Positions 7,397 through 15,550 of a DNA stretch of 20,106 bases are shown piece by piece. How positions within the stretch are numbered: the stretch's first letter is position 1; each line of letters begins with the position of its first letter. Position numbers and translations under genes: made by a program. The notes beneath the pieces are model-generated. The model saw only the letters and a program-made list of their open reading frames with translations. It did no database searches and was not told the DNA's origin. Source of the DNA: JBILCM01 sp044353165 (GTDB lineage: Bacteria > Bacillota > Bacilli > Paenibacillales > YIM-B00363); NCBI GenBank assembly GCA_044353165.1, contig JBILCM010000038.1, positions 1 to 20,106 of the forward strand, read 5' to 3'.

Positions 7397-7431
7397 ACGG
7401 GTAAGCCTCAGAATTTTCTGAGGCTTACCGT
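7397..7431 (+). terminator. Strong hairpin between binding protein and ATPase genes
   Basis: GGTAAGCCTCAGAA (7400-7413) pairs with TTCTGAGGCTTACC (7416-7429). The stem extends by ACG (7397-7399) with CGT (7429-7431) if one G is bulged, and the loop is very short. It starts 26 bases after the stop of the lipoprotein gene. The following bases, ATTTCTAG, are only a weak U-tract, so it may be a leaky terminator or a 3'-end stabiliser that raises expression of the binding protein relative to the downstream genes, as is common in ABC import operons. Confidence 0.6.
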
Positions 7432-7471
7432 ATTTCTAGAACGAACAATACTTATTGAGGGGGCGTGACGA

Positions 7472-8590
7472 ATGGCTCAAGTAAAGTTTCATCATGTCTC
7501 GAAGCGCTATGCAGGGGAAAAAAGAAAATCTGTTGATGATTTCAATCTGGAAGTGCAAGATGGCGAATTTTTAGTGCTCGTCGGTCCTTCGGGGTGCGGC
7601 AAATCGACTCTGCTTCGAATGTTGGCCGGACTGGAAGAGATCAGCGAAGGTGAAGTGTATATTGGAGATCGTCTAGTGAATTACGTTTCATCCAAAGATC
7701 GCAATATCGCCATGGTGTTCCAAAACTACGCTCTTTATCCCCACATGACTGTGTTCGAGAATATTGCTTTCGGATTGCGACTTCGCAAAATGGCCCATCA
7801 CGTCATCGATGAACGTGTGAATCGCGCTTCACGCGTGCTTGAGATCGAGTCTTACCTCCAAAAACAACCGCGTCAACTCTCTGGTGGACAAAGACAGCGG
7901 GTTGCTTTGGGGCGGGCAATTGTGCGTGAACCTGATGTGTTTCTGATGGACGAACCATTGTCCAATCTCGATGCCAAACTTCGCGTACAGATGCGTGAAG
8001 AAATCAGTAAATTGCATCGGAGGCTGCAGACAACTACGATCTATGTGACCCACGATCAGATCGAAGCGATGACCATGGGCACACGCATTGTGGTAATGAA
8101 CAAAGGTGTCGTGCAGCAGGTCGCTACACCGCGAGAGATTTATTACCATCCCGCGAATCAGTTTGTGGCCGGGTTTATCGGCTCGCCGCCAATGAATTTT
8201 GTATCTGGCAAAATACTCACCAAAGACGGTCAAACGTATTTTGATACCAAGCGATATGCATTATTGATCCCCGAGGTGCGTGCAAAAAAATTATTGGATC
8301 AAGGTTACGAAGGCAAACGAATTACACTGGGTGTGCGCGCTGAAAGCATGCAGAAGGTAGATCGATCAAGCGATGCTGTGCATGAATCGCAAAATCAGTT
8401 GACCGCTAAATTAGAAATGCACGAGATGTTAGGCTCAGATTCCTATGTGTATTTACGCAGTGATGACCATCGACTGATCGTTAGAGTAGACCCACTCGAG
8501 AAATTCAATGATGGGGAAGAGGTTACACTAGAGATGAATATGCATCGCGTTCATTTCTTTGATCCCCAGACGGAGGTTACCGTATGTTAA
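7472..8590 (+). CDS. Carbohydrate ABC transporter ATP-binding protein (MsmX/UgpC/MalK type)
   Basis: This 372-residue ATPase powers import through MalF/MalG-type permeases on the inner face of the membrane. Motifs in order are Walker A GPSGCGKST (38-46), the Q-loop in VFQNYALYPHMT (about 82-93), signature LSGGQ (136-140), Walker B VFLMDE (156-161), the D-loop SNLD, and switch His194 in YVTHDQIEAM. Residues after about 235 form the TOBE/OB regulatory region typical of MalK-like proteins (FIGSPPMNFVSG and later ITLGVRAESM). The start at 7472 has a GAGGGGG site just upstream. Its last 7 bases overlap the next gene. It is the only ATPase in the window, so it may serve both permease pairs; MsmX-type ATPases are known to be shared among transporters in Bacillus. 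Confidence 0.95.
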   Translation: MAQVKFHHVSKRYAGEKRKSVDDFNLEVQDGEFLVLVGPSGCGKSTLLRMLAGLEEISEGEVYIGDRLVNYVSSKDRNIAMVFQNYALYPHMTVFENIAFGLRLRKMAHHVIDERVNRASRVLEIESYLQKQPRQLSGGQRQRVALGRAIVREPDVFLMDEPLSNLDAKLRVQMREEISKLHRRLQTTTIYVTHDQIEAMTMGTRIVVMNKGVVQQVATPREIYYHPANQFVAGFIGSPPMNFVSGKILTKDGQTYFDTKRYALLIPEVRAKKLLDQGYEGKRITLGVRAESMQKVDRSSDAVHESQNQLTAKLEMHEMLGSDSYVYLRSDDHRLIVRVDPLEKFNDGEEVTLEMNMHRVHFFDPQTEVTVC

Positions 8591-11571
8591 ACCGGAGACT
8601 TCCACTTTCCGTAAGATCGTTGTTGATCGCATTATGTATCGTACTGCTTGGACCCGTTATGCCGACCGCATGGATGAGTGAGAGTGGCGCTACAATCGAA
8701 AGTGAGAGCGCATCGACTGAATCTAGCAATGAACTTTCATCCATCGTGTCGGCCGTGGAACGCAATCGGGGAACCACTTACATCGAGTGGTTGAATACAG
8801 TGTCGAAGTCGAAATCCGTTGCCCCGAGCACGTTGGAGACGATTGACATTCCTGCTGTTGATTTTTCTGCAGTCTCAGACCCTGACTATTTCGTCAAGTC
8901 AGGCAGTGAATTGTTATGGAACGATGGCGATAGCTGGGTGGAGTATGAGGTAAACATTCCCGTGGACGGATTGTACAACATGGGCATCGTTTACTATACA
9001 GTGAATGAGAGTACCGTAGACATTGTCCGATCCGTGCAGATTGATGGGCAATCACCGTTCGTGGAAGCTGAGAATATCAAGTTGAAGCGTGCATTTCAAC
9101 ACTCGCAATATCCACCAAAGAAAGATGAATTTAAGAATGACATTTTGCCGCAATCGGTTGAATTGAAACAGTGGCAAGATGTGCTGTTTGCCGATTACAA
9201 TGCGAGTGTCCAGCCGTTATTGTGGCATTTCACACAAGGTGTTCATAAAATTCGATTGATCAATCAACAAGAACCCATTCGTTTGCGCTCACTGTATGTG
9301 GCCGCACCGCAACAAGTTTCTTATTACAAAGATGTCAAAAATACAATAAGGCTTGAAAAATCCACCAATGAGCCATTCGTCCAAGTCGTTGAGGGCGAGA
9401 AAATATCAGCAAAGTCGAACACATCGATTCAACTCCTATCGACGGATGATACAGGTGTTACGCCGTCAACAGGTGGGTTGATTCGTTATAATACGGTAGG
9501 CGGGGAACAATTCCGCATGGCCGGACAATGGGTTGAGTGGGAAGTGGAAGTGCCCCGAGAGGGATATTACGAAATCGGTTTCAAGTTCAAACAAATGTAC
9601 TTGAACAATTCTTATTCATTCCGTTCCATTACAATTGATGGGCAGATGCCTTACAAAGAGATGGATAAAGTCGGGTTTCCTTACAATCGTTCTTGGGGTT
9701 GGGATGGACTCATCTTGTCTGATGAGGAGAACGCCCCGATTCGGTTTTTCTTGTCACGCGGGAAGCATACGATTCGGATGACTGTTACGGCTGCACCGAT
9801 CAAACCTTTCTATGAGGGGATCATTCGCAACCTTGACCGGATTTCAAATCTAGATCAACAAATCCGCAAAGTAACCGGAAATTATGAGAAATCATACTCA
9901 TCCGGCGGCAACGTCGACACGAACCGAGACTTTCAATTGGAGAAGTTCATTCCGGACCTCGATGACCAGATGCGGACGATTACCGAGGATCTCTACAATT
10001 TGGCAGATCGATTAGCATCGATAACGACTGGTGTATCTGATGTAGAGAGATCATTCAGGTCTACAGCAGATGATTTTGCAGAATTGCGTAACCGAGCGCG
10101 TGATATAGCCAACGAAATGCAAACTTTCGAGAAAAATCAACAAACGTTAAGTCAATGGGCATTCCGTTTGCTCGATCAACCACTCTTGATCGACAAACTT
10201 TGGGTTGCTGAAGCAGGTGCAGATACCCCGGCATTCTCGCCAAACATGTTTGAAAAAATGTGGGGATTTGTCGTTGGCTTTCTCCGCTCATTTATCTTAA
10301 ATTACGATTTTACCCGTGATGATGAAGAAGCGATCGAGGTGTGGGTGCAACGAGGACGGGATTATGTGCGCTTGATCCAGTTACTTACGGATGAACAATT
10401 CACCGCAAAGACAGGTATACCGGTGAACGTAACCATCGTTACTGACCCGAACTTGCTTATTTTAAGTAACCTTGCCGGGACACAACCGGACATCGCACTT
10501 GGATTTAGCGAATCGATGGTTGTCGATTTCGCTTCTCGGGGAACTTTAGCCGATCTGAATCAATTCCCTGATTATAAAGCGGTTGCCCAGTCGTTCCATC
10601 CAGGCGCGCTTCGTGCATTTCATTATGATGAACGCGATTATGCTTTCCCGGAAACACAAAATTTTAGAGTGCTGATGTATCGGACGGATAAATTAAGAGA
10701 GCTCGGACTGAAGCCGCCCGATACCTGGGATGACTTGTATCGCATGTTGCCGACTTTACAACAGAATGGTTATGATTTCTTCCTCCCGAACGATCCCATT
10801 CCGTTCTTGTATCAGAATGGTGCTGAGTTGTACACCCCCGATGGCACGCGTTCTGGGCTGAATACGGAACAAGCTTATGAAGCGATCAAACAGTGGACAC
10901 AGATGTATACATTGTTTCAAATTCCCAAAGAAGTGCCAAGCTTCTTTAATCACTTCCGTCTAGGAGACATTCCGATTGGGGTCGCTGACTTTAATACGTA
11001 CTTACAGACCGCCGTTGCAGCACCTGAGATTGCAGGGAAGTGGAAAATCGCACCCCTACCGGGTAACAAGAATGCGAGTGGTGTTGTTGAACGTTGGGCG
11101 GGAGGTTCATTGGAGTCTGCTGTCATGTATAAAAAATCTACAAATAAGCAATCCGCCTGGGAATTTATGAAATGGTGGACTTCTGAACAGACGCAAGTGC
11201 GGTTTGGTAACGACATTGAAGCCATGTTCGGTCCAGAATTCCGTTGGAATACGGCTAATTTGGCGGCATTCGCTAAACTGCCATGGCCACGTGAAGACCT
11301 GAGGATCATCCTCGATCAGTGGCAGTGGTTTAAAGAGGCACCGCAAGTGCCAGGCGGTTATTTTTCAGGCAGGCAGCTCTCATTCGCTTGGCAGAACGTT
11401 GTGACGTTATCCAAGAATCCAAGGGAAGAATTAGAGAGAGCTGTCATTCAGATTAATTTTGAGATGCAACGTAAACAACAAGAATTTGGGATTCAAGATG
11501 CGAATGGGAATGTATTAAACCCATTGAACGTTGTACCTTTAGATAAACCATGGAAGGGGGTCACACCATGA
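8584..11571 (+). CDS. Giant multidomain extracellular solute-binding protein (beta-sandwich pair, coiled coil, SBP)
   Basis: The protein has 995 residues, over twice the usual size of a sugar-binding protein. The ATG at 8584 follows GGAGG (8572-8576) and overlaps the ATPase gene end. Residues about 8-30 form a Sec signal peptide with no lipobox. Two similar beta-rich modules follow, near 95-245 and 290-415. Their shared marks are WVEYEVNIPVDG at 118 and WVEWEVEVPREG at 316, IDGQSPF at 153 and IDGQMPY at 351, and GVHKIRL at 219 and GKHTIRM at 393; they look carbohydrate-binding-module-like. Residues about 425-545 are helical and coiled-coil-like, then a short hydrophobic segment (WGFVVGFLRSFILNY) precedes a family-1 solute-binding domain from about 580 to 960. 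The stop overlaps the next ATG (ATGA). It likely binds a polymeric or large glycan and feeds the next permease pair. Its membrane attachment is unclear. Confidence 0.88.
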   Translation: MLNRRLPLSVRSLLIALCIVLLGPVMPTAWMSESGATIESESASTESSNELSSIVSAVERNRGTTYIEWLNTVSKSKSVAPSTLETIDIPAVDFSAVSDPDYFVKSGSELLWNDGDSWVEYEVNIPVDGLYNMGIVYYTVNESTVDIVRSVQIDGQSPFVEAENIKLKRAFQHSQYPPKKDEFKNDILPQSVELKQWQDVLFADYNASVQPLLWHFTQGVHKIRLINQQEPIRLRSLYVAAPQQVSYYKDVKNTIRLEKSTNEPFVQVVEGEKISAKSNTSIQLLSTDDTGVTPSTGGLIRYNTVGGEQFRMAGQWVEWEVEVPREGYYEIGFKFKQMYLNNSYSFRSITIDGQMPYKEMDKVGFPYNRSWGWDGLILSDEENAPIRFFLSRGKHTIRMTVTAAPIKPFYEGIIRNLDRISNLDQQIRKVTGNYEKSYSSGGNVDTNRDFQLEKFIPDLDDQMRTITEDLYNLADRLASITTGVSDVERSFRSTADDFAELRNRARDIANEMQTFEKNQQTLSQWAFRLLDQPLLIDKLWVAEAGADTPAFSPNMFEKMWGFVVGFLRSFILNYDFTRDDEEAIEVWVQRGRDYVRLIQLLTDEQFTAKTGIPVNVTIVTDPNLLILSNLAGTQPDIALGFSESMVVDFASRGTLADLNQFPDYKAVAQSFHPGALRAFHYDERDYAFPETQNFRVLMYRTDKLRELGLKPPDTWDDLYRMLPTLQQNGYDFFLPNDPIPFLYQNGAELYTPDGTRSGLNTEQAYEAIKQWTQMYTLFQIPKEVPSFFNHFRLGDIPIGVADFNTYLQTAVAAPEIAGKWKIAPLPGNKNASGVVERWAGGSLESAVMYKKSTNKQSAWEFMKWWTSEQTQVRFGNDIEAMFGPEFRWNTANLAAFAKLPWPREDLRIILDQWQWFKEAPQVPGGYFSGRQLSFAWQNVVTLSKNPREELERAVIQINFEMQRKQQEFGIQDANGNVLNPLNVVPLDKPWKGVTP

Positions 11572-12551
11572 GTGCGCAGAAGACGGTCAATCCACTTGGG
11601 CACATCCCAATTCCTAATACGGAAGCGAACTTTCGCAGGAAATTAGAAAAATACCGTAAGTATTTAGTTGCATATAGTTTCATAGCTCCTTTCATGATTA
11701 CGTTCATTATCTTCATTTTTGTACCGATCGTCGCGGCGCTCGCCTTATCGTTCTTTCGGTTTGATAGTTTTTCATTCCCAACATTTATTGGCTGGAAAAA
11801 TTTCTTCGAAATTCTAACGCAAGATTTGATTTTTTTCCAACATGCGATCCCCAATACGATTAAATTCGCGCTAATGGTGGGGCCGGGTGGATATGCCTTA
11901 GCCTTCTTCCTCGCTTGGCTCATTCACCAAATGCCCAAGTCGGTACGCGATTTTTACACCCTTGCTATATACACGCCATCATTGTTCGGCGGGGTTGCCA
12001 TGACCGTTGTTTGGCAAGTTGTATTTAGCGGCGACCGTGTTGGATATTTGAACTCGATGCTCTTGCAACTGGGTCTTATTCAATCACCGGTCACATGGTT
12101 GCAATCGCCAACCTATTTTATGACCATTATGGTGATCATCTCGCTTTGGTCCAGTATGGGTGTCGGATTTCTGGCCATGTTAGCCGGATTACAGAACGTG
12201 AACGAAGAACTTTACGAAGCAGGCCGTATCGATGGGATATCCAACCGGTTCCAGGAGGTCTTCTATATCACAATTCCTGCGATTAAGCCCCAGATGTTGT
12301 TCGGCGCCATTATGGCCATCATCGGCACATTAAAAGCGGGATCAATCGGAGCATTGCTGGCTTCTGCGACGGGACAGACGATCACACCTTCGTACTCAGG
12401 TCATCTGATCACGAATCACATTGATGATTTTGCCTTTGTTCGCTATGAATTTGGTTATGCCGCCGCGTTGTCTGTGATCTTGTTGTTGTTCATTTATGGT
12501 TCCTCACGTTTTTCGTTTCTGATATTTGGGTCGAAAGGGGACGAAAAATAA
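11568..12551 (+). CDS. Sugar ABC transporter permease, MalF/UgpA type (pair 1)
   Basis: This 327-residue integral membrane protein has about six predicted transmembrane helices; the first is FIAPFMITFIIFIFVPIVAALAL near 38-60. The EAA loop that contacts the ATPase is at 217-240 (EAGRIDGISNRFQEVFYITI followed by PAIKP). The start chosen is ATG 11568, 7 bases after AAGGGGG (11554-11560); an ATG at 11550 overlaps that ribosome site and is unlikely. The start codon overlaps the stop of the giant binding protein, and the stop overlaps the next permease, so the three are probably translationally coupled. The soluble N-terminal tail of about 35 residues is mildly long. Substrate specificity is not visible. 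Confidence 0.93.
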   Translation: MSAQKTVNPLGHIPIPNTEANFRRKLEKYRKYLVAYSFIAPFMITFIIFIFVPIVAALALSFFRFDSFSFPTFIGWKNFFEILTQDLIFFQHAIPNTIKFALMVGPGGYALAFFLAWLIHQMPKSVRDFYTLAIYTPSLFGGVAMTVVWQVVFSGDRVGYLNSMLLQLGLIQSPVTWLQSPTYFMTIMVIISLWSSMGVGFLAMLAGLQNVNEELYEAGRIDGISNRFQEVFYITIPAIKPQMLFGAIMAIIGTLKAGSIGALLASATGQTITPSYSGHLITNHIDDFAFVRYEFGYAAALSVILLLFIYGSSRFSFLIFGSKGDEK

Positions 12552-13426
12552 TGATGCGTAATTTGAGGAAATTTCGTAGATTTGTTGTGAACGAACCGTT
12601 CCAAGTGTTCCTACTGGTCGGGTTGACGTTGTTTGCCATCTTTATGTTGCTACCGGTTATTTTTATTCTGAATCATGCATTCAAACCGATCGGCGAACTT
12701 TTTGCATATCCGCCGCAATTTTTCGTTGATCAACCGACCCTGTTTAACTTTCAACGCCTGATGTTGCAAACGGCAACCTTGGTCGTGCCCTTCTCAAGAT
12801 ATTTGTTCAATAGCATATTGACTTCGGGTGTTACCGTCATCGGGATCATTATGGTGTCATCGATGGCTGCATACGCTTTCTCCAAACTTGAATATCCGGG
12901 CAATCGATTTTTTAACTGGCTCATCATCGTCTCGCTCATGTTTGCACCGGAGGCGGTAGGGATTCCGAAATATTTGGTCGTAAGCGAATTGGGGTTATCC
13001 AACACATATTTAGTACACACCCTTCCCCTCATTGCAACGCCTGTAGCCGTCTTTTTGCTGAAGCAATTCGTTGATCAAATCCCCAATGAACTGCTTGAAG
13101 CAATGAAGATTGATGGTGCTGGCGATTGGATGATTTATTTGCGGTTGGTGCTCCCGATGACGCTACCAGCGATTGCAACCGTCGGGATTTTATCATTCCA
13201 GAATTCATGGATTCAAGTAGAGACATCGAATTTATATATCACCAAAGAAGCGTATCGAACATTGCCATATTATGTAGCAACGTTAACGAATGGCTCTGCC
13301 AACAACGTTGTCGGTCAAGGGATTGCCGCCGCCGCAGCATTGTTCTTGTTTGTTCCGAATATTATTATGTTTCTGGTTTTCCAACGTAGAGTGATGGCCA
13401 CCATGGCCCATTCAGGGATCAAATAA
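12551..13426 (+). CDS. Sugar ABC transporter permease, MalG/UgpE type (pair 1)
   Basis: This 291-residue permease partners the preceding MalF-type protein to form a heterodimeric channel. It overlaps it by one base (TAATG at 12549-12553), with AAAGGGG at 12534-12540 as the ribosome site. There are about six predicted membrane helices, starting with FQVFLLVGLTLFAIFMLLPV near 17-36. The EAA loop is at 183-206 (EAMKIDGAGDWMIYLRLVLP). The periplasm-side equivalent loops and the C-terminal FVFQRRVMATMAHSGIK-like tail fit the MalG family. An 18-base gap separates it from the NHL/Yip1 gene, so the operon continues. Confidence 0.93.
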   Translation: MMRNLRKFRRFVVNEPFQVFLLVGLTLFAIFMLLPVIFILNHAFKPIGELFAYPPQFFVDQPTLFNFQRLMLQTATLVVPFSRYLFNSILTSGVTVIGIIMVSSMAAYAFSKLEYPGNRFFNWLIIVSLMFAPEAVGIPKYLVVSELGLSNTYLVHTLPLIATPVAVFLLKQFVDQIPNELLEAMKIDGAGDWMIYLRLVLPMTLPAIATVGILSFQNSWIQVETSNLYITKEAYRTLPYYVATLTNGSANNVVGQGIAAAAALFLFVPNIIMFLVFQRRVMATMAHSGIK

Positions 13427-13444
13427 GCGAAAGGGGAGAAGTAC

Positions 13445-15550
13445 ATGATGCACCGTAGACTTACAAGTCGCAAATGGATGTATATTATTGTGTTTACAGT
13501 GATGTTCAGCTGTCTTCCGTTCGCGGGTGGACCGTCCGTTCATGCTTCGTTGCCTTATGAAACGAGATCTACTGATGCGAATGGTCAATGGATATGGACG
13601 CCGGCCGCTTTCGTTCCCGCTGGCGTCTGGAGCGGATTCAATGCGCCTGAAGATTTGTTTGTGACGAGGAATGATGAGATTTTTGTAGCAGATACCGGTA
13701 ATAACCGTATCGTAAGAATGGATACCACCGGTAAGATTACACAAACATATCCCGTACTCAATGCGGATCAAGAACCTGTAGATCCACTTGCAAAATTACG
13801 CAAGCCTGAAGGCGTGTTCGTTGCGGATAACGGAGAGATCTACGTTGCGGATACGGGAAGTCGAAGAATTGCTGTCTTCGCACAAGACGGCACATTCATC
13901 CGTGAATATCTGGAACCTCAAGACCCTACAGTCTCACAACGACTGTCGTTTAATCCGTCGAAAGTGGTATTGGATCGCAGAGGTTATTTGTACATCGCGA
14001 ATAAAGGCGGATACCAAGGGTTGCTTCAGATGACACCTGAAGGACAATTCTCTGGGTTTTTCGGAGCGAACAAAGTATCCGTGAACTGGATCGAATCGTT
14101 GAAACGCAGATTTTATACCGATGAGCAGATGAAAGACGAGATGCTCAGACTGCCGGGCGCCGTCATTAACATGGCGGTGGATAATTACGGATTTATTTAC
14201 ACACTCAATCGCGGCATGCAGACAGGCCAACTGCGTCGTCTCAATTCAGGAGGCATTGATTTATTCCAGCAACGCAATTTTGCACCGTGGATTATCCCGC
14301 CGAATACATTCACATTTACCGATATATCGGTAGATCAGCGTGGTTTTATGACAAGCGTTGAAGTGGAGAATGGAGAAATTTTTCAATATGATGCAGACGG
14401 AAATCTCATTTTTCGCTTTGGCGGGAAATCAGAAAACAGTCAACGTCTCGGTTTAATTAAACGTGCGACGGGTGTTGCAGTGCTTACCAACGGCAACATT
14501 CTTGTGGCGGATGGCGAATTAAGCAACATTCAAATATTCAAGCGAACCGAATTTGGCACTTTGGTACACAATGCGATCGCAAATTATTTGGATGGATTGT
14601 ATCAAGAGAGTGAGCAATATTGGCAACAAATTCTCACGATCAATGGGAATTATGACCGTGCTTACCAAGGGATTGGCAAGGCACAATATTACAAAGGCAA
14701 TTATGCCAGCTCAGGTGAGTATTTCAAGGAAGCCCGTGATACCCAAGGATATTCAGAATCGTTCTGGCAAACACGGCTGCGATGGTTACTCAATTACTTC
14801 GGTATCTTTATGTCGATCTTATTGGTTGTCGTAATCGGCATTCCGCTCATTCGATCTGTCTTGGTGAGAACAGGTGTGATCAAACCTGCCCAGGCGGTCA
14901 ACGCGGTAGACCGAACACAACTTAGCGGTTGGAAAGCGTCTTTCAAACAATCATTGCGTGTGTTGCGTCATCCGATTGCCGGCATGACCGAAATCGGTGA
15001 AGGACTGAAAGTGCCTTATTTATTCTCTATTCTCCTTGTCATCATCGCCTTTATTGTTTCACTTCTTGGGAAATACGTAGTTTCATTCTTGTTTTACGCT
15101 AGGCGCTTTGAAGATTTGAACCTGTTAAGTGAGATGAGAACATTCTTCTTGATCTGGATATTCTGGGTCATTGCGAGTTATTTGATTGGCTCTGTGTTGC
15201 GTGGTCAAGGGACGTTCCGCAAAGTGTTGGCTGCGAACAGCATCGCCTTGATGCCCATGATCTTATTCTTGTTTCCTGTGCAATGGTTATCCAATGCGCT
15301 TACGCTGCAAGAAGGAATCATCTATACGATGCTTAACAACGGCATTCAACTTTGGGTTCTTGTGCTCATCTTTATCGGTACCCAAGCCGTGCAAAATTTC
15401 AATTTCAAAGAAAACCTGCAGATGGTGTCGGTATCGTTCTTTACATTCGCTTGTTTGTGGATGTTCGGATTTGTGCTTGTGGGATTGTTCGTGCAAGCCT
15501 ATGATTTCTTCACCTCGTTGGGACAGGAGTTGATTGATCGTGTCATTTAA
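13445..15550 (+). CDS. Membrane protein: NHL beta-propeller, TPR-like segment and Yip1-like domain
   Basis: This 701-residue protein is not a standard ABC transporter part. Residues 1-34 look like a signal peptide ending at VHA. NHL-type propeller repeats follow: APEDLFVTRNDEIFVADTGN near 68-87, KPEGVFVADNGEIYVADTGS near 120-139, and a third at about 170-200, with further blades to about 370. A helical TPR-like pair lies near 375-435 (YQESEQYWQQILTINGNYDR and AYQGIGKAQYYKGNYASSGE). A membrane helix at about 449-471 leads to a Yip1-like multi-helix membrane domain at about 500-695. The propeller should be outside the cell. Translation starts at ATG 13445 after GGGGAG (13433-13438). Its end overlaps the DUF5696 gene. 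A role in binding substrate or organising the transporter is inferred from position only. Confidence 0.82.
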   Translation: MMHRRLTSRKWMYIIVFTVMFSCLPFAGGPSVHASLPYETRSTDANGQWIWTPAAFVPAGVWSGFNAPEDLFVTRNDEIFVADTGNNRIVRMDTTGKITQTYPVLNADQEPVDPLAKLRKPEGVFVADNGEIYVADTGSRRIAVFAQDGTFIREYLEPQDPTVSQRLSFNPSKVVLDRRGYLYIANKGGYQGLLQMTPEGQFSGFFGANKVSVNWIESLKRRFYTDEQMKDEMLRLPGAVINMAVDNYGFIYTLNRGMQTGQLRRLNSGGIDLFQQRNFAPWIIPPNTFTFTDISVDQRGFMTSVEVENGEIFQYDADGNLIFRFGGKSENSQRLGLIKRATGVAVLTNGNILVADGELSNIQIFKRTEFGTLVHNAIANYLDGLYQESEQYWQQILTINGNYDRAYQGIGKAQYYKGNYASSGEYFKEARDTQGYSESFWQTRLRWLLNYFGIFMSILLVVVIGIPLIRSVLVRTGVIKPAQAVNAVDRTQLSGWKASFKQSLRVLRHPIAGMTEIGEGLKVPYLFSILLVIIAFIVSLLGKYVVSFLFYARRFEDLNLLSEMRTFFLIWIFWVIASYLIGSVLRGQGTFRKVLAANSIALMPMILFLFPVQWLSNALTLQEGIIYTMLNNGIQLWVLVLIFIGTQAVQNFNFKENLQMVSVSFFTFACLWMFGFVLVGLFVQAYDFFTSLGQELIDRVI

